Source: Mycolicibacterium flavescens
GTDB lineage: Bacteria > Actinomycetota > Actinomycetes > Mycobacteriales > Mycobacteriaceae
Length of the DNA stretch: 64,000 nt
Direction of reading: 5' to 3'
Assembly: GCA_900637135.1 (NCBI GenBank)
Contig: LR134353.1
Coordinates: 1,550,001 to 1,614,000 of the forward strand
Made by a program: the position numbers and the translations under genes. Of the stretch, positions 56,923 through 64,000 are shown piece by piece. Within the stretch, counting starts at the first letter, position 1, and every line of letters starts with the position of its first letter. The notes under the pieces were generated by a model. It was not told the DNA's origin. It was given only the letters and a program-made list of their open reading frames with translations, and made no database searches.

Positions 56923-58220
56923 GATTGAGCCACCGCCTCCACTTCGTAAGGCCGCACGGCGGCGAACGCGTCGGTCCGACAGGCCGTGCAGTCGTCCGCG
57001 AGATGTCGAGCCACCACTTGCGGGAACTGTCGCAGCAGGCTCGCGGCGACGTTGGTGGCGCCGTCGAGAGTCCCACAGGCGCCACGGCCGCGAAGTACCA
57101 CCGACCAACGCTCCAAGCGGGTGACGTCGTCCTGGGTTGCTACGCCGTCGCGCAGCGCCGACGTGACGGCGGCCATCGCGGCGGTGCCGTTGAAGCAGGA
57201 TCCGCACTGGCCGGCGTTTTCGCGGTCGAAGTACGACATCACCGCGGCCGCGACGGCGACGGGGCAGTCGTCGGTGAGGATCGAGATGGCCCCGCATCCC
57301 AGACCACTGCCGAGGCGGCGAACCGACTCGTGGTCGAGCGTCGCGTCGAGGATGTCGGTGTTCACCAGGCCGGCGAAGTAGCCGCCCATCAAGACGCCGG
57401 TGACCGCGTCGTTGGTGACCCCGTGCAGGTGTAGCAGATCGGCGAACGATGCGCCGTGCGGGATTTCGTACAGCGCGGCGGGTCGCCCGCCGCCGGTGAT
57501 GGTCGCGAGAAACGTCCCGGGTGACATCGGCGTGCCGACCGACCGGAACTTCTCGGCGCCGTGCTCGTGGATATAGGGCAGGTTGGCCAGCGTCTCGATA
57601 TTGCTGACCATGGTGGGGACGCCGGCCACGCCTTCTTCGAAGGGCCGTGGCGGTTTGTCGGTCGGCTTGGCGGGTCCGCCGTTGATGCGCCGGACCGCGG
57701 CGGTCTCTTCTCCGGCCACGTATCCGGGTTCGACTGTGACCACGGCGATCTCGGTCGCGCCGAACGTTTCCGGTGGCACTTCGCTGAGCGCGGCGGTGAC
57801 GGCGTTGGCGGCGGGGGAGTCGGAGACGTAGACGTACGCCCGGCGGGCGCCTGCGACGGCCGTCGCGAGGCGCAGACCGTCGAGCACGAGATGAGGCCGG
57901 TTGCGCAGGAGCCAGCGGTCTTTGACCGACGCGGGTTCACCTTCTTCGCCGTTGGCCACGACGACGGTCTCCGACCCGCGCTGGTGGGCGTTGTGCACCG
58001 CGCGCAATTTGGTGCCGATCGGGAATGCGGCGCCGCCGCGGCCCAGCAGCCCCGACAGGTCGACCTGCGTCAGCAGCGCATCGGCATCGATCAGCGGCCG
58101 GTATCCGCCCGCCCGGGTGTACTCGGCGTAGTCCTCCGTGCCCGCCTCCGACGGGCGCAACAGCCGCGGCGCGCAATCCGGCCAGGCGGCGACGGCGAGA
58201 TCGGTGGCAGTAGAGGTCAT
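56919..58220 (-). CDS. NuoF-like NADH:ferredoxin oxidoreductase with altered cluster site
   Basis: 433 residues from the ATG at 58220. The FMN/NADH loop GRGGAAFPIGTK is at 60-71 and GEEGEPASVKDRWLLRNRPHL completes the flavin site. The C-terminal cluster segment reads CGSCFNGTAAM (Cys339, Cys342): two residues and the third Cys of the usual CxxCxxC are missing. Cys382, and a CTAC (Cys411, 414) near the end, could replace them. It probably reduces the ferredoxin that overlaps its end. First gene of the ten-gene operon. Confidence 0.88.
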   Translation of the reverse strand: MTSTATDLAVAAWPDCAPRLLRPSEAGTEDYAEYTRAGGYRPLIDADALLTQVDLSGLLGRGGAAFPIGTKLRAVHNAHQRGSETVVVANGEEGEPASVKDRWLLRNRPHLVLDGLRLATAVAGARRAYVYVSDSPAANAVTAALSEVPPETFGATEIAVVTVEPGYVAGEETAAVRRINGGPAKPTDKPPRPFEEGVAGVPTMVSNIETLANLPYIHEHGAEKFRSVGTPMSPGTFLATITGGGRPAALYEIPHGASFADLLHLHGVTNDAVTGVLMGGYFAGLVNTDILDATLDHESVRRLGSGLGCGAISILTDDCPVAVAAAVMSYFDRENAGQCGSCFNGTAAMAAVTSALRDGVATQDDVTRLERWSVVLRGRGACGTLDGATNVAASLLRQFPQVVARHLADDCTACRTDAFAAVRPYEVEAVAQS

Positions 58221-58256
58221 GGCTGGTCCTTCCGGCCCGCGGATAGGCTGACGGAC

Positions 58257-58730
58257 ATGAGGACTGCGGTCGTGCGCGTCGGTGTCGACACGGCGGGCGA
58301 ACTCGGCCCGGCCCAACTCGACGACGGCCTTGCTCGGCTGAGGGAATCGGCGGCTGCGCACGGTATCGAGGTGGTGGCCAACGATCTGGCCGGGTTGCCG
58401 CCGAAACGCCGTGAGGTCGAGTTGTTGATCGCCGGCGACGACCAGGACGAACTCCGTCGGCTCGCGGTCGACCTGTGCGACAAGGCATTCGGCACCACAC
58501 CGGCGCCCGGCGTGGTGACGTTCATCAGCCGCGGCACCGACGACGATGCCCACGGTGTCCTTGCCGGGCTCGGGCTCTCCGGGGAGATCGAACGGGTACC
58601 CGGCGACGAAGGCTGGGACGTCATACATGTGACGTTGCGCAGAGCCGACCTCGAACGCGTTCCGGAGAGCCGGGTGCACACCGCGCTGGAGGCCTCACTC
58701 AACTGCGAGGTCCACATCCGTACGACGTAG
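58257..58730 (+). CDS. Unknown conserved protein
   Basis: 157 residues. Starts MRTAVVRVGVDTAGELGPAQ, with alternating alpha/beta pattern (IEVVANDLAGLPPKRREVELLIAGDDQDELRRLAVDLC) and a C-terminal VHTALEASLNCEVHIRTT. No motif is recognised. Divergent from the NuoF-like gene across only 36 bases, so they probably share regulatory DNA. Confidence 0.75.
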   Translation: MRTAVVRVGVDTAGELGPAQLDDGLARLRESAAAHGIEVVANDLAGLPPKRREVELLIAGDDQDELRRLAVDLCDKAFGTTPAPGVVTFISRGTDDDAHGVLAGLGLSGEIERVPGDEGWDVIHVTLRRADLERVPESRVHTALEASLNCEVHIRTT

Positions 58731-58839
58731 GGCGTCGGTGCGAGCGCACAGTCTCGAACACGAAGCGCCGTAGCGGGCGTACGACGATATGCGTCGCCTA
58801 CTGACGTGTGGGCAAACGCGGTTGCCGGAGATCCGCTCA

Positions 58840-59748
58840 TCAACTGTCCAGGAACTTCAGAATTGCCGGCGCCGCCTGCACCCACGTGTCGAAAAGGCAG
58901 AAGTCCTTTCCGCCGCTGGCCGCGAACTTCTCACCGGCACGCTCCCAGGCATCCTCGGGCCAGGGCGGGTCGATCAGCGTTGAACCCTTGATCAGGCAGC
59001 TGACCTCCAGCGACGTGCGCTTCGGATGATCCCAGTCGTTCTCACCACCGCGGATGATCAATGTCGGCACCGCGATGTTGTCGAACATCTCGTCTTCGAC
59101 ACCGGGAATCGTCTGACCGGGCTTGGGCACGAAGGCGTTGAGCCAACGCAACATCACCTTCAGAAACTCGTCGACGTCGAGGGCTCTGAACCGCTCCTCG
59201 TTGCGAGGATTCTCGGCGATGCGCTCCTTCCACTCGGCGACGTGCAGCAGGCCGTCGATGCCGGCACCGCGGGCGGCCAGGATGCTCGGCACCACGTAGT
59301 GTCCGCCCAGTACGAAGGACCCGTATACGCCGCCGACGATGTTCCACACCACCAGCTTTCGGACGATTTCGGGGTAAAGCATCGTCGTCAGCATCGAGTC
59401 CCGCGCACCGCCGGAACCGCCCGCGATGACGCACTGCTCGATGCCGAGTCCGGTGATCAGCGCGTGCAGCGTTTCGGCGCGCATGTGCGATTCGCTCTTA
59501 CCGTAGAACTGCACGTCCGACTTGCCACAGTTCGGCCGATCCCACAGCAGCACGCGGTAACCGCCCGACGCCAGCGCCTCCGCCAGTGGTCGTAGGCCGG
59601 GAATGTCCTTGCTGAATCGGCCGCCCGGCGTCAGCGCGATGAAATCACCCTCCGTGCCGAGGATTTCGTAGACGACGTGGCCGCCGTTGATCTCGACGGT
59701 CTCTTCGCCCGGTTTGAGGGTGGGGCCCGCGGCCTCCGTGGTGGTCAT
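58840..59748 (-). CDS. Alpha/beta hydrolase
   Basis: 302 residues from the ATG at 59748; a longer frame through the palindrome at 59758 is unlikely. ALTPGGRFSKD is the oxyanion loop, IAGGSGGARDSML holds the nucleophile Ser, and DRPNCGKSDVQF is typical. The late His is not obvious: WVQAAPAILKFLDS ends the protein without it. Role unknown. Followed upstream by element R3. Confidence 0.88.
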   Translation of the reverse strand: MTTTEAAGPTLKPGEETVEINGGHVVYEILGTEGDFIALTPGGRFSKDIPGLRPLAEALASGGYRVLLWDRPNCGKSDVQFYGKSESHMRAETLHALITGLGIEQCVIAGGSGGARDSMLTTMLYPEIVRKLVVWNIVGGVYGSFVLGGHYVVPSILAARGAGIDGLLHVAEWKERIAENPRNEERFRALDVDEFLKVMLRWLNAFVPKPGQTIPGVEDEMFDNIAVPTLIIRGGENDWDHPKRTSLEVSCLIKGSTLIDPPWPEDAWERAGEKFAASGGKDFCLFDTWVQAAPAILKFLDS

Positions 59749-59757
59749 GCTGAGCCT

Positions 59758-59823
59758 CCGCGAACGTGCGCAAACTGCTGATTTTTCGCGGCGTGTCGTG
59801 TGCAAACACGCACGCTCACGCCA
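59758..59823 (-). repeat. Palindromic element R, copy R3
   Basis: Same orientation as R2 (4650). Reading the minus strand: GGCGTGAGCGTGCGTGTTTG, GCACACGACACGCCGCG core, and CAGTTTGCGCACGTTCGCG at the end. It lies between the hydrolase start (59748) and the Rieske ferredoxin stop (59840), 55 kb from the other two copies, with no DUF559 gene beside it. Confidence 0.8.
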
Positions 59824-59839
59824 ACAAGGGAACCTGTGA

Positions 59840-60232
59840 TCATGCCTGGACCAACACCTCGTTGCCGACCACCCGTACGGGGTAGGTCCGGATGCTCCAC
59901 TCCGGCTTGACCGCCGTGGTGCCGGTCGCCAGTTCGAAACCCCACTGGTGCCACGGGCAGTAGATGTACTCCATATCGCGGACCATCACCGCATCGCCGG
60001 GCACGCTGTCGTCGACGACGGTGCGGCCGCGGGCGCGGCCCGAACACAGCGGACCACCCTCGTGCGGGCAGTAGTTGGCGATCGCGTAGAACGTGCCGTT
60101 GACGTTGTACACACCGACGCCGTGGCGTCCGATCGGCACCAGTTTGTGCTTGCCCGGCGGGATCTCGTCGACCGTGGCGACGACGTGCTCACGCCCCTGG
60201 GCCAGCCGGGGCGTCTTCTCCTGTTCGCTCAA
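59840..60232 (-). CDS. Rieske-type ferredoxin
   Basis: 130 residues. Cluster ligands Cys55, His57, Cys92 and His95 (CPHEGG and CPWHQW). Typical of NirD-like/Rieske ferredoxins that pass electrons to ring oxygenases, but it has a 34-residue spacing with a GRTVVDDSVPGDAVMVRDMEY insert. It begins one base after the amidohydrolase stop (60234) and is probably the last gene of that operon. Confidence 0.92.
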   Translation of the reverse strand: MSEQEKTPRLAQGREHVVATVDEIPPGKHKLVPIGRHGVGVYNVNGTFYAIANYCPHEGGPLCSGRARGRTVVDDSVPGDAVMVRDMEYIYCPWHQWGFELATGTTAVKPEWSIRTYPVRVVGNEVLVQA

Positions 60233-60233
60233 T

Positions 60234-61376
60234 TCAGAACACCCGCACCTGGCCCTCGAGGGCCGGAACCGTGTCGGGAAGGTGATACGTCGCGATGCCG
60301 TTCTTGAACATCACGGCTTCCCGGGCGTGCTCGGGCAGGTGCTTGACCAGCCAGCGTGGGTCGTCGAACGTCCAGTGCGGGTAGTCCGACGAGTAGAGCA
60401 GGATCTTCTCGCACTCCATCCACTCGAACGCGCGCGACAGCTCCGTCTTGTCCTCGGGGTAGTCCAGCGGCTGGGTGGTGAACTTGATGTGGTCCTTGAC
60501 GTATTCGGACGGTTTGCGCTTGATGTCCAACCACGACTTACGAGCCTCGTAGATGGCGTCCATCCGCCACATCAGCGGCAGAATCCAGGTGAAAGCGTGT
60601 TCCACCAACACGATTCGCAGCGTCGGGAACCGGTCGAAGAGCCCGTCGAAGACCATGCTCATCACCTGGTTCGCGGCCAGCAGCGAATAGGTGACCATGA
60701 AATCGTGGTTGTAGCTGGGGAATCCGACCGGCGGGATCGGCAGCTCCTCGTGATGGCTGCGCGACAGGTGGCAGCTGACCGTGATGTCGTTGCGGGTCGC
60801 GGCCTCCCAGATCGGGTTGTACTTGGGATCACCCCACGCCGGGCGGGGTTCGGCCTTGATCAGGATCTGGCCCATGTAGGGGTGGCCGGCCCAGCGCTCG
60901 ATCTCGCGGGCCGAATCCTCGGGCGCCTCGATCGCCACGCAGATCGATCCGCGCCACCGCTCGTGCCAGTTGTTCTTGCTGTCGAGCCAGTGATTGGCCT
61001 GCCAGTCGTTGAGCGCGACGCTCATCGCGTGGTTGACCTCGGGGAAACGCGCCGGGTAGGCGGCGGGCTCCAAGATCGCGATGTCGGCGCCCGCCTCCAT
61101 GATCAGCTGCTTGAACGCCAGTTCGGGGTCGCTGCCCGCGAAGTTGCCGTCCGAGGGGAAGGTGTCGACCCGCATCGCGTACGCGTGGGCGTAGTCGGGT
61201 GCGTCGTAGTAGATCTGGTCGCCGATCCGCCGCGTCAGGAAGTACTTGCTGCGCCACGGCTCCGGGATGTACGGCGTCAGCTCACCCGCCCTCGGCGTCG
61301 GGTGAACGTCGGAGTCGACGCAGCGCACCGCGACGCGCTCCGCTGCGGGCTTGCGCTCTGTCACTGTCACCGTCAT
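60234..61376 (-). CDS. Amidohydrolase-2 family hydrolase/decarboxylase
   Basis: 380 residues. Strand-1 motif VDSDVHPTP (Asp in place of the first His of DxHxH), then VSCHLSRSH, LVEHAF and YSSDYPHWTFDDP with the late Asp/His. Probably a metal-dependent hydrolase or decarboxylase of the ACMSD type. Follows its relative at 61414 by 37 bases. Confidence 0.9.
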   Translation of the reverse strand: MTVTVTERKPAAERVAVRCVDSDVHPTPRAGELTPYIPEPWRSKYFLTRRIGDQIYYDAPDYAHAYAMRVDTFPSDGNFAGSDPELAFKQLIMEAGADIAILEPAAYPARFPEVNHAMSVALNDWQANHWLDSKNNWHERWRGSICVAIEAPEDSAREIERWAGHPYMGQILIKAEPRPAWGDPKYNPIWEAATRNDITVSCHLSRSHHEELPIPPVGFPSYNHDFMVTYSLLAANQVMSMVFDGLFDRFPTLRIVLVEHAFTWILPLMWRMDAIYEARKSWLDIKRKPSEYVKDHIKFTTQPLDYPEDKTELSRAFEWMECEKILLYSSDYPHWTFDDPRWLVKHLPEHAREAVMFKNGIATYHLPDTVPALEGQVRVF

Positions 61377-61413
61377 CGTGGCTCCCTGCCTTTCAACTGC
61401 GTCTCACGCCCTA

Positions 61414-62514
61414 TCACTGTGCGCCCACAGCGGCACCGACGTCTATGCCGTAGAGCTCGGCGGCATTGCGCCAGCACAGTTTGTCGCGCTGCTCGTCGGA
61501 GTACGCGGCGGGCACCGTCAGCTCGTTGAGCTGCCAGTGCGGATAGCTCGACCCGTACATCACCATGTCGTCCTTGCCGGTGAAGCTCAACCACTCACCG
61601 GCGTAGTCCACATCGCCGGGCCCGTCCATCGCGCCCTGCACGAAGTAGGTGTGGCCGGGCAGGTAGTCGCTGGGCATCCGCGGCGCCCACGGGGTCTGCT
61701 CCAGATGTGGGCGCCCGAAACAGTCCATCCGCCAGATGAACGGCGTCAACAGGTCCGCCGCCCCGTCGGCCCAGACGAATTTCAGCGTCGGCATTCTTTC
61801 GAATACCCCTTCGACGATGAGATTCATCAGGTGGTACAGGTAGTTCAGCGCCATGAAGCTGACGTAGTTCTCATACGTCCTGGGCACGCCGGACGGCGTC
61901 GGCGCGAACTGGACACCCGCCCCCACTTCGATGTGCACGGCGACCGGCAGGTTGGCCTCGTTGGCGGCCTCCCACAGCGGCCAGAACTGCGGCTTGCCGT
62001 ACAACTCGCGGGACTGCAGGGGCACACCGATCTGCACGACCCGGGGATGGTCGGCGTATTTGGCGATCTCTCGCAGCGAACCGGTGATGTCGTCGGGGTT
62101 GACCCGGATGGTGCCGCGGAACTTCTCGGCGTACGGGTTGTCCTCGAGCCAGCGGCTGACCAGCATCTCGTTGTGCCCCGCCGCGATCGCGGTGCCCAGA
62201 TGCCGGTCCGGCATGATGCCGCGGGTCATCGGATGCAGTATCGCGATGTCGACGCCGCGCTCGTCGAACAGCTGCCCGCCGACGAACTCGGGGTCCGAAC
62301 CGGGGTAGCGGCGGTCGCCCTCGGTGCCCGGGGCGTATTCGCCGCCGGGAGCGCCGTACCAGTCCATCTCGTAGTCGGGGAATCCGCGGCTCTTGAAGGG
62401 CTCGCGAAGGAAGCTGCGGAAGTCCTTGTTCGACTTGCTGAAGATGTGCACGCTGGCATCGATGACTGGGGTCGTGAAACCAGACGCGGTCCCGTCCTGA
62501 ATATGCATCACCAA
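61414..62514 (-). CDS. Amidohydrolase-2 family hydrolase, DxSxH variant
   Basis: 366 residues from the TTG at 62514; GTG 62511 and ATG 62508 are possible, and GGAGGA suits the first two best. Strand-1 motif VIDASVHIF has Ser in place of the first His. VAVHIEVGAG, FVWADGA and YGSSYPHWQLNE are the later sites. The N-terminal MHIQDGTASGF seems family-specific. First gene of a three-gene minus-strand operon, divergent from the ACAD at 62790 with two GAGAA-type operators in between. Confidence 0.9.
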   Translation of the reverse strand: MVMHIQDGTASGFTTPVIDASVHIFSKSNKDFRSFLREPFKSRGFPDYEMDWYGAPGGEYAPGTEGDRRYPGSDPEFVGGQLFDERGVDIAILHPMTRGIMPDRHLGTAIAAGHNEMLVSRWLEDNPYAEKFRGTIRVNPDDITGSLREIAKYADHPRVVQIGVPLQSRELYGKPQFWPLWEAANEANLPVAVHIEVGAGVQFAPTPSGVPRTYENYVSFMALNYLYHLMNLIVEGVFERMPTLKFVWADGAADLLTPFIWRMDCFGRPHLEQTPWAPRMPSDYLPGHTYFVQGAMDGPGDVDYAGEWLSFTGKDDMVMYGSSYPHWQLNELTVPAAYSDEQRDKLCWRNAAELYGIDVGAAVGAQ

Positions 62515-62610
62515 GGCTGTCCTCCGATGTCATCCGGCCGTCGGCAGGCGCAGAAGAGCGCTGCGCGAGCGCCGAACACCTCCCAGTGTAAAGCGTTGTT
62601 CTTCAATCGC

Positions 62611-62625
62611 AAGAATCTAGTTCTC
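62611..62625. promoter_or_regulatory. GAGAA-N5-TTCTC operator, amidohydrolase side
   Basis: Reads AAGAATCTAGTTCTC, one arm base off the consensus. AAGCGTT at 62591 and AACGCTT at 62631 form an outer inverted repeat around it. It is about 97 bases upstream of the amidohydrolase start. Confidence 0.55.
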
Positions 62626-62733
62626 TACAAAACGCTTACTTTTGCGCAGGTCAGGGTGTCTGCTGGTCAACTGCATGACACACGTTATGCGAAACGTGGT
62701 AGTCACATCGTGAGAACGGTTACGCCGCGATTG

Positions 62734-62748
62734 GAGAATGTTATTCTC
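62734..62748. promoter_or_regulatory. GAGAA-N5-TTCTC operator, ACAD side
   Basis: Reads GAGAATGTTATTCTC, with perfect arms. It ends 41 bases before the GTG of the ACAD at 62790 and would block that promoter. Confidence 0.75.
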
Positions 62749-62789
62749 GCTGCGACGCGTTGCCCATCTTCGAGGCCCCGGGAGGCTTG

Positions 62790-63782
62790 GTGTTACTGGA
62801 GTTCGACGCCGATCAGCGGCTCTGGCAGGAGACCGTGCGCGACGCGGTGACCAAGCAGTGCCCGGCCTCGCTGATTCGCGGTATCGCCGAGAACGGGGTG
62901 GACCCGACGCCGCTGTGGAAGACCTACGTCGACGCCGGTTGGACCGAGTTGGCCGACCCGGAGAACGCGGTCGAACTCGCGATCGTGCTCGAGGAGCTGG
63001 GCCGGGCCACCGACCCCACGCCGTTTCTGGCGACGCTGACCCAGTTCGCGCCGTTGGCCGGCGACCGTTTCGATGCGCAACAGGCCGGCACGGCGGTGTA
63101 CGACGGTGTGTCCGCCTACCGGGTAGCCGACGGGTGGGTACTCGACGGCACCGCTCACCACGTGCTCGACGGTGACCGTGCCGAGCGCTTCGCCGTCGTA
63201 ACCGACGCCGGCGTCTTCGTCGTCGACGCCGATCAGGTCACGTCGAGGCGCAGTCCCATCTTCGACCCGGTGCTGCACGTGGCGGAGGTGTCGTTCGTCG
63301 ACGTACGCGTGCCGGACACGGTGCGGGTGCCCGCGGACGCCGAACGGGCCCGCCACGTCGCGCTGACCGGTATGGCGATCTCCACTGTCGGCGCCTGCCA
63401 GCGCATCCTGGACCTGGTGCTCGAGCACGTCAAACAGCGCCAGCAGTTCGGGGTCGCAATCGGTTCTTTCCAAGCGGTGCAGCACAAAGCCGTCGACATG
63501 CACGTCGCCATCGAACGGGCCAGGGCGCTGGCCTATTTCGCCGCGCTGACCATCGCCGAGGACGATCCGCGCCGACGCCTGGCCGCCGCCATGGCCAAGG
63601 CGTCGGCGGGGGAGGCGCAGGCGTTGGTGTTCCGGCACGGCCTGCAACTGTTCGGCGCGATGGGATTCACGTGGGAGAACGACCTGCAATTCGCGCTGAA
63701 GCGGGCGAAAGCCGGTGAGCTGCTGCTCGGTGGCGCCGCCGAGCATCGCGCGGTGATCGCCGCGGAGTACAGGACCTTCTGA
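62790..63782 (+). CDS. Acyl-CoA dehydrogenase, shorter (beta-type) subunit
   Basis: 330 residues from the GTG at 62790, chosen for GGGAGG four bases upstream. Has the C-terminal RQQFGVAIGSFQAVQHKAVDMHVAIERA and LQLFGAMGFTWENDLQFALKRA segments, but the central FAD motif is weak (no EPGxGSD). That is the pattern of the non-catalytic partner in mycobacterial heteromeric ACADs. The next ACAD begins within its stop codon (TGATG), so they form a pair. Confidence 0.92.
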   Translation: MLLEFDADQRLWQETVRDAVTKQCPASLIRGIAENGVDPTPLWKTYVDAGWTELADPENAVELAIVLEELGRATDPTPFLATLTQFAPLAGDRFDAQQAGTAVYDGVSAYRVADGWVLDGTAHHVLDGDRAERFAVVTDAGVFVVDADQVTSRRSPIFDPVLHVAEVSFVDVRVPDTVRVPADAERARHVALTGMAISTVGACQRILDLVLEHVKQRQQFGVAIGSFQAVQHKAVDMHVAIERARALAYFAALTIAEDDPRRRLAAAMAKASAGEAQALVFRHGLQLFGAMGFTWENDLQFALKRAKAGELLLGGAAEHRAVIAAEYRTF

Positions 63783-64000
63783 TGCAGCTGACTTTCGATT
63801 CCGAGGTCGAACAGTTCCGCGCCGAGTTCGCCGCGTTCCTCGACGAGCATCTGCCGCCCGAGTCGCAGACCCTGGAGCGGCCGAAGTCGGTGTCGCACAT
63901 GCCGCAATGGGCCCGCGACTGGCAGCGTCTGTTGTTCGACAACGGCTGGCTTCTTCCGGCGCAACCGCCCGAGTTCGGCGGCCGCAATGCCACCGTGGTG
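63782..64000 (+). CDS. Acyl-CoA dehydrogenase (MQLTFD paralog 3), partial
   Basis: 73 codons to the window edge: MQLTFDSEVEQFRAEF, LPPESQTLERPKSVSHM, WARDWQRLLFDNGWLLPAQ and PPEFGGRNATVV. It is nearly the same as the N-termini at 1636 and 30896, so the missing part should match too. Its ATG overlaps the stop of the partner ACAD, showing the heteromer order beta then alpha. Control by the operator at 62734. Confidence 0.93.
   Translation, partial: MQLTFDSEVEQFRAEFAAFLDEHLPPESQTLERPKSVSHMPQWARDWQRLLFDNGWLLPAQPPEFGGRNATVV

Noticed and set aside
62760..62789. A longer N-terminus for the ACAD at 62790
   Set aside because: The upstream TTG at 62760 has no ribosome site and lies just after the operator; GGGAGG correctly spaced favours the GTG at 62790.
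1..64000. A classical steroid-ring (KstR) catabolic cluster
   Set aside because: No KstD, HsaA-D, Mce or typical KshA gene is seen. The KshB-like reductase and retro-aldolase fusion only suggest related chemistry.

Overview
The window looks like chromosomal DNA of a mycobacterium or close relative. It is GC-rich, has many GTG starts, and carries mycofactocin-type SDRs, F420-type (LLM) oxidoreductases, many acyl-CoA dehydrogenases (ACADs) and several P450/[3Fe-4S] ferredoxin pairs. Family assignments come from reading motifs and alignment by eye; no search was run. Genus and substrate are inference. It is a dense catabolic island. No gene-free stretch exceeds 300 bases; the longest (62515-62789, 10565-10824, 571-796) hold candidate operators. 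I saw no rRNA, tRNA, CRISPR array or transposase.

Layout. 1-12.1 kb: a partial P450, a TetR regulator, an ACAD/enoyl-CoA hydratase pair, a small islet with a DUF559 gene flanked by inverted palindromic elements, and a seven-gene minus-strand operon (carboxymuconolactone-decarboxylase-like protein, Rieske oxygenase A, small partner A, amidohydrolase A, SnoaL-like protein, two ACADs). 10.8-18.6 kb: a plus-strand beta-oxidation-like operon (amidohydrolase, ACAD, SDR, CoA-transferase, hydratase, thiolase, ACAD). 18.6-30.8 kb: an LLM gene framed by two 49-bp palindromes, then SDR, TetR, P450, TetR, unknown gene, ACAD/phosphotransferase, SDR/VOC and LLM/epimerase groups. 30.9-36.5 kb: another ACAD, a CbbO/CbbQ-type vWA/AAA+ pair downstream of an AveC-like membrane protein, and a TetR. 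36.5-48.9 kb: aldehyde dehydrogenase, Rieske B with partner and amidohydrolase B plus a MarR regulator, a KshB-like reductase, SDR, Rieske C with partner, a 2OG dioxygenase, and a P450/ferredoxin. 48.9-58.2 kb: a ten-gene minus-strand operon (NuoF-like protein, ferredoxin, DUF35-thiolase fusion, hydrolase, two HIBADH-like dehydrogenases, P450, ferredoxin, P450, hydrolase). 58.2-64 kb: unknown gene, hydrolase, Rieske ferredoxin, two amidohydrolases and the first two genes of another ACAD operon.

Two operator families run through the island. GAGAA-N5-TTCTC occurs near 700-793, 1570, 10595, 47025, 62611 and 62734. ATCnCAAGTACTTGAT-like sites occur at 30869, 38053, 42591 and 42609. They mark two sub-regulons, each with its own Rieske oxygenase, small partner and unusual amidohydrolase. 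The most promising undescribed items are the roughly 110-residue protein coupled to all three Rieske oxygenases, the amidohydrolases whose HxH metal motif is ExN, the AveC/CbbQ/CbbO-like operon, and two single-gene islets framed by duplicated palindromes at convergent gene junctions. Together the genes suggest oxidative opening and beta-oxidation-like breakdown of a cyclic or branched (steroid/terpenoid-like) compound, but the substrate cannot be read from sequence.
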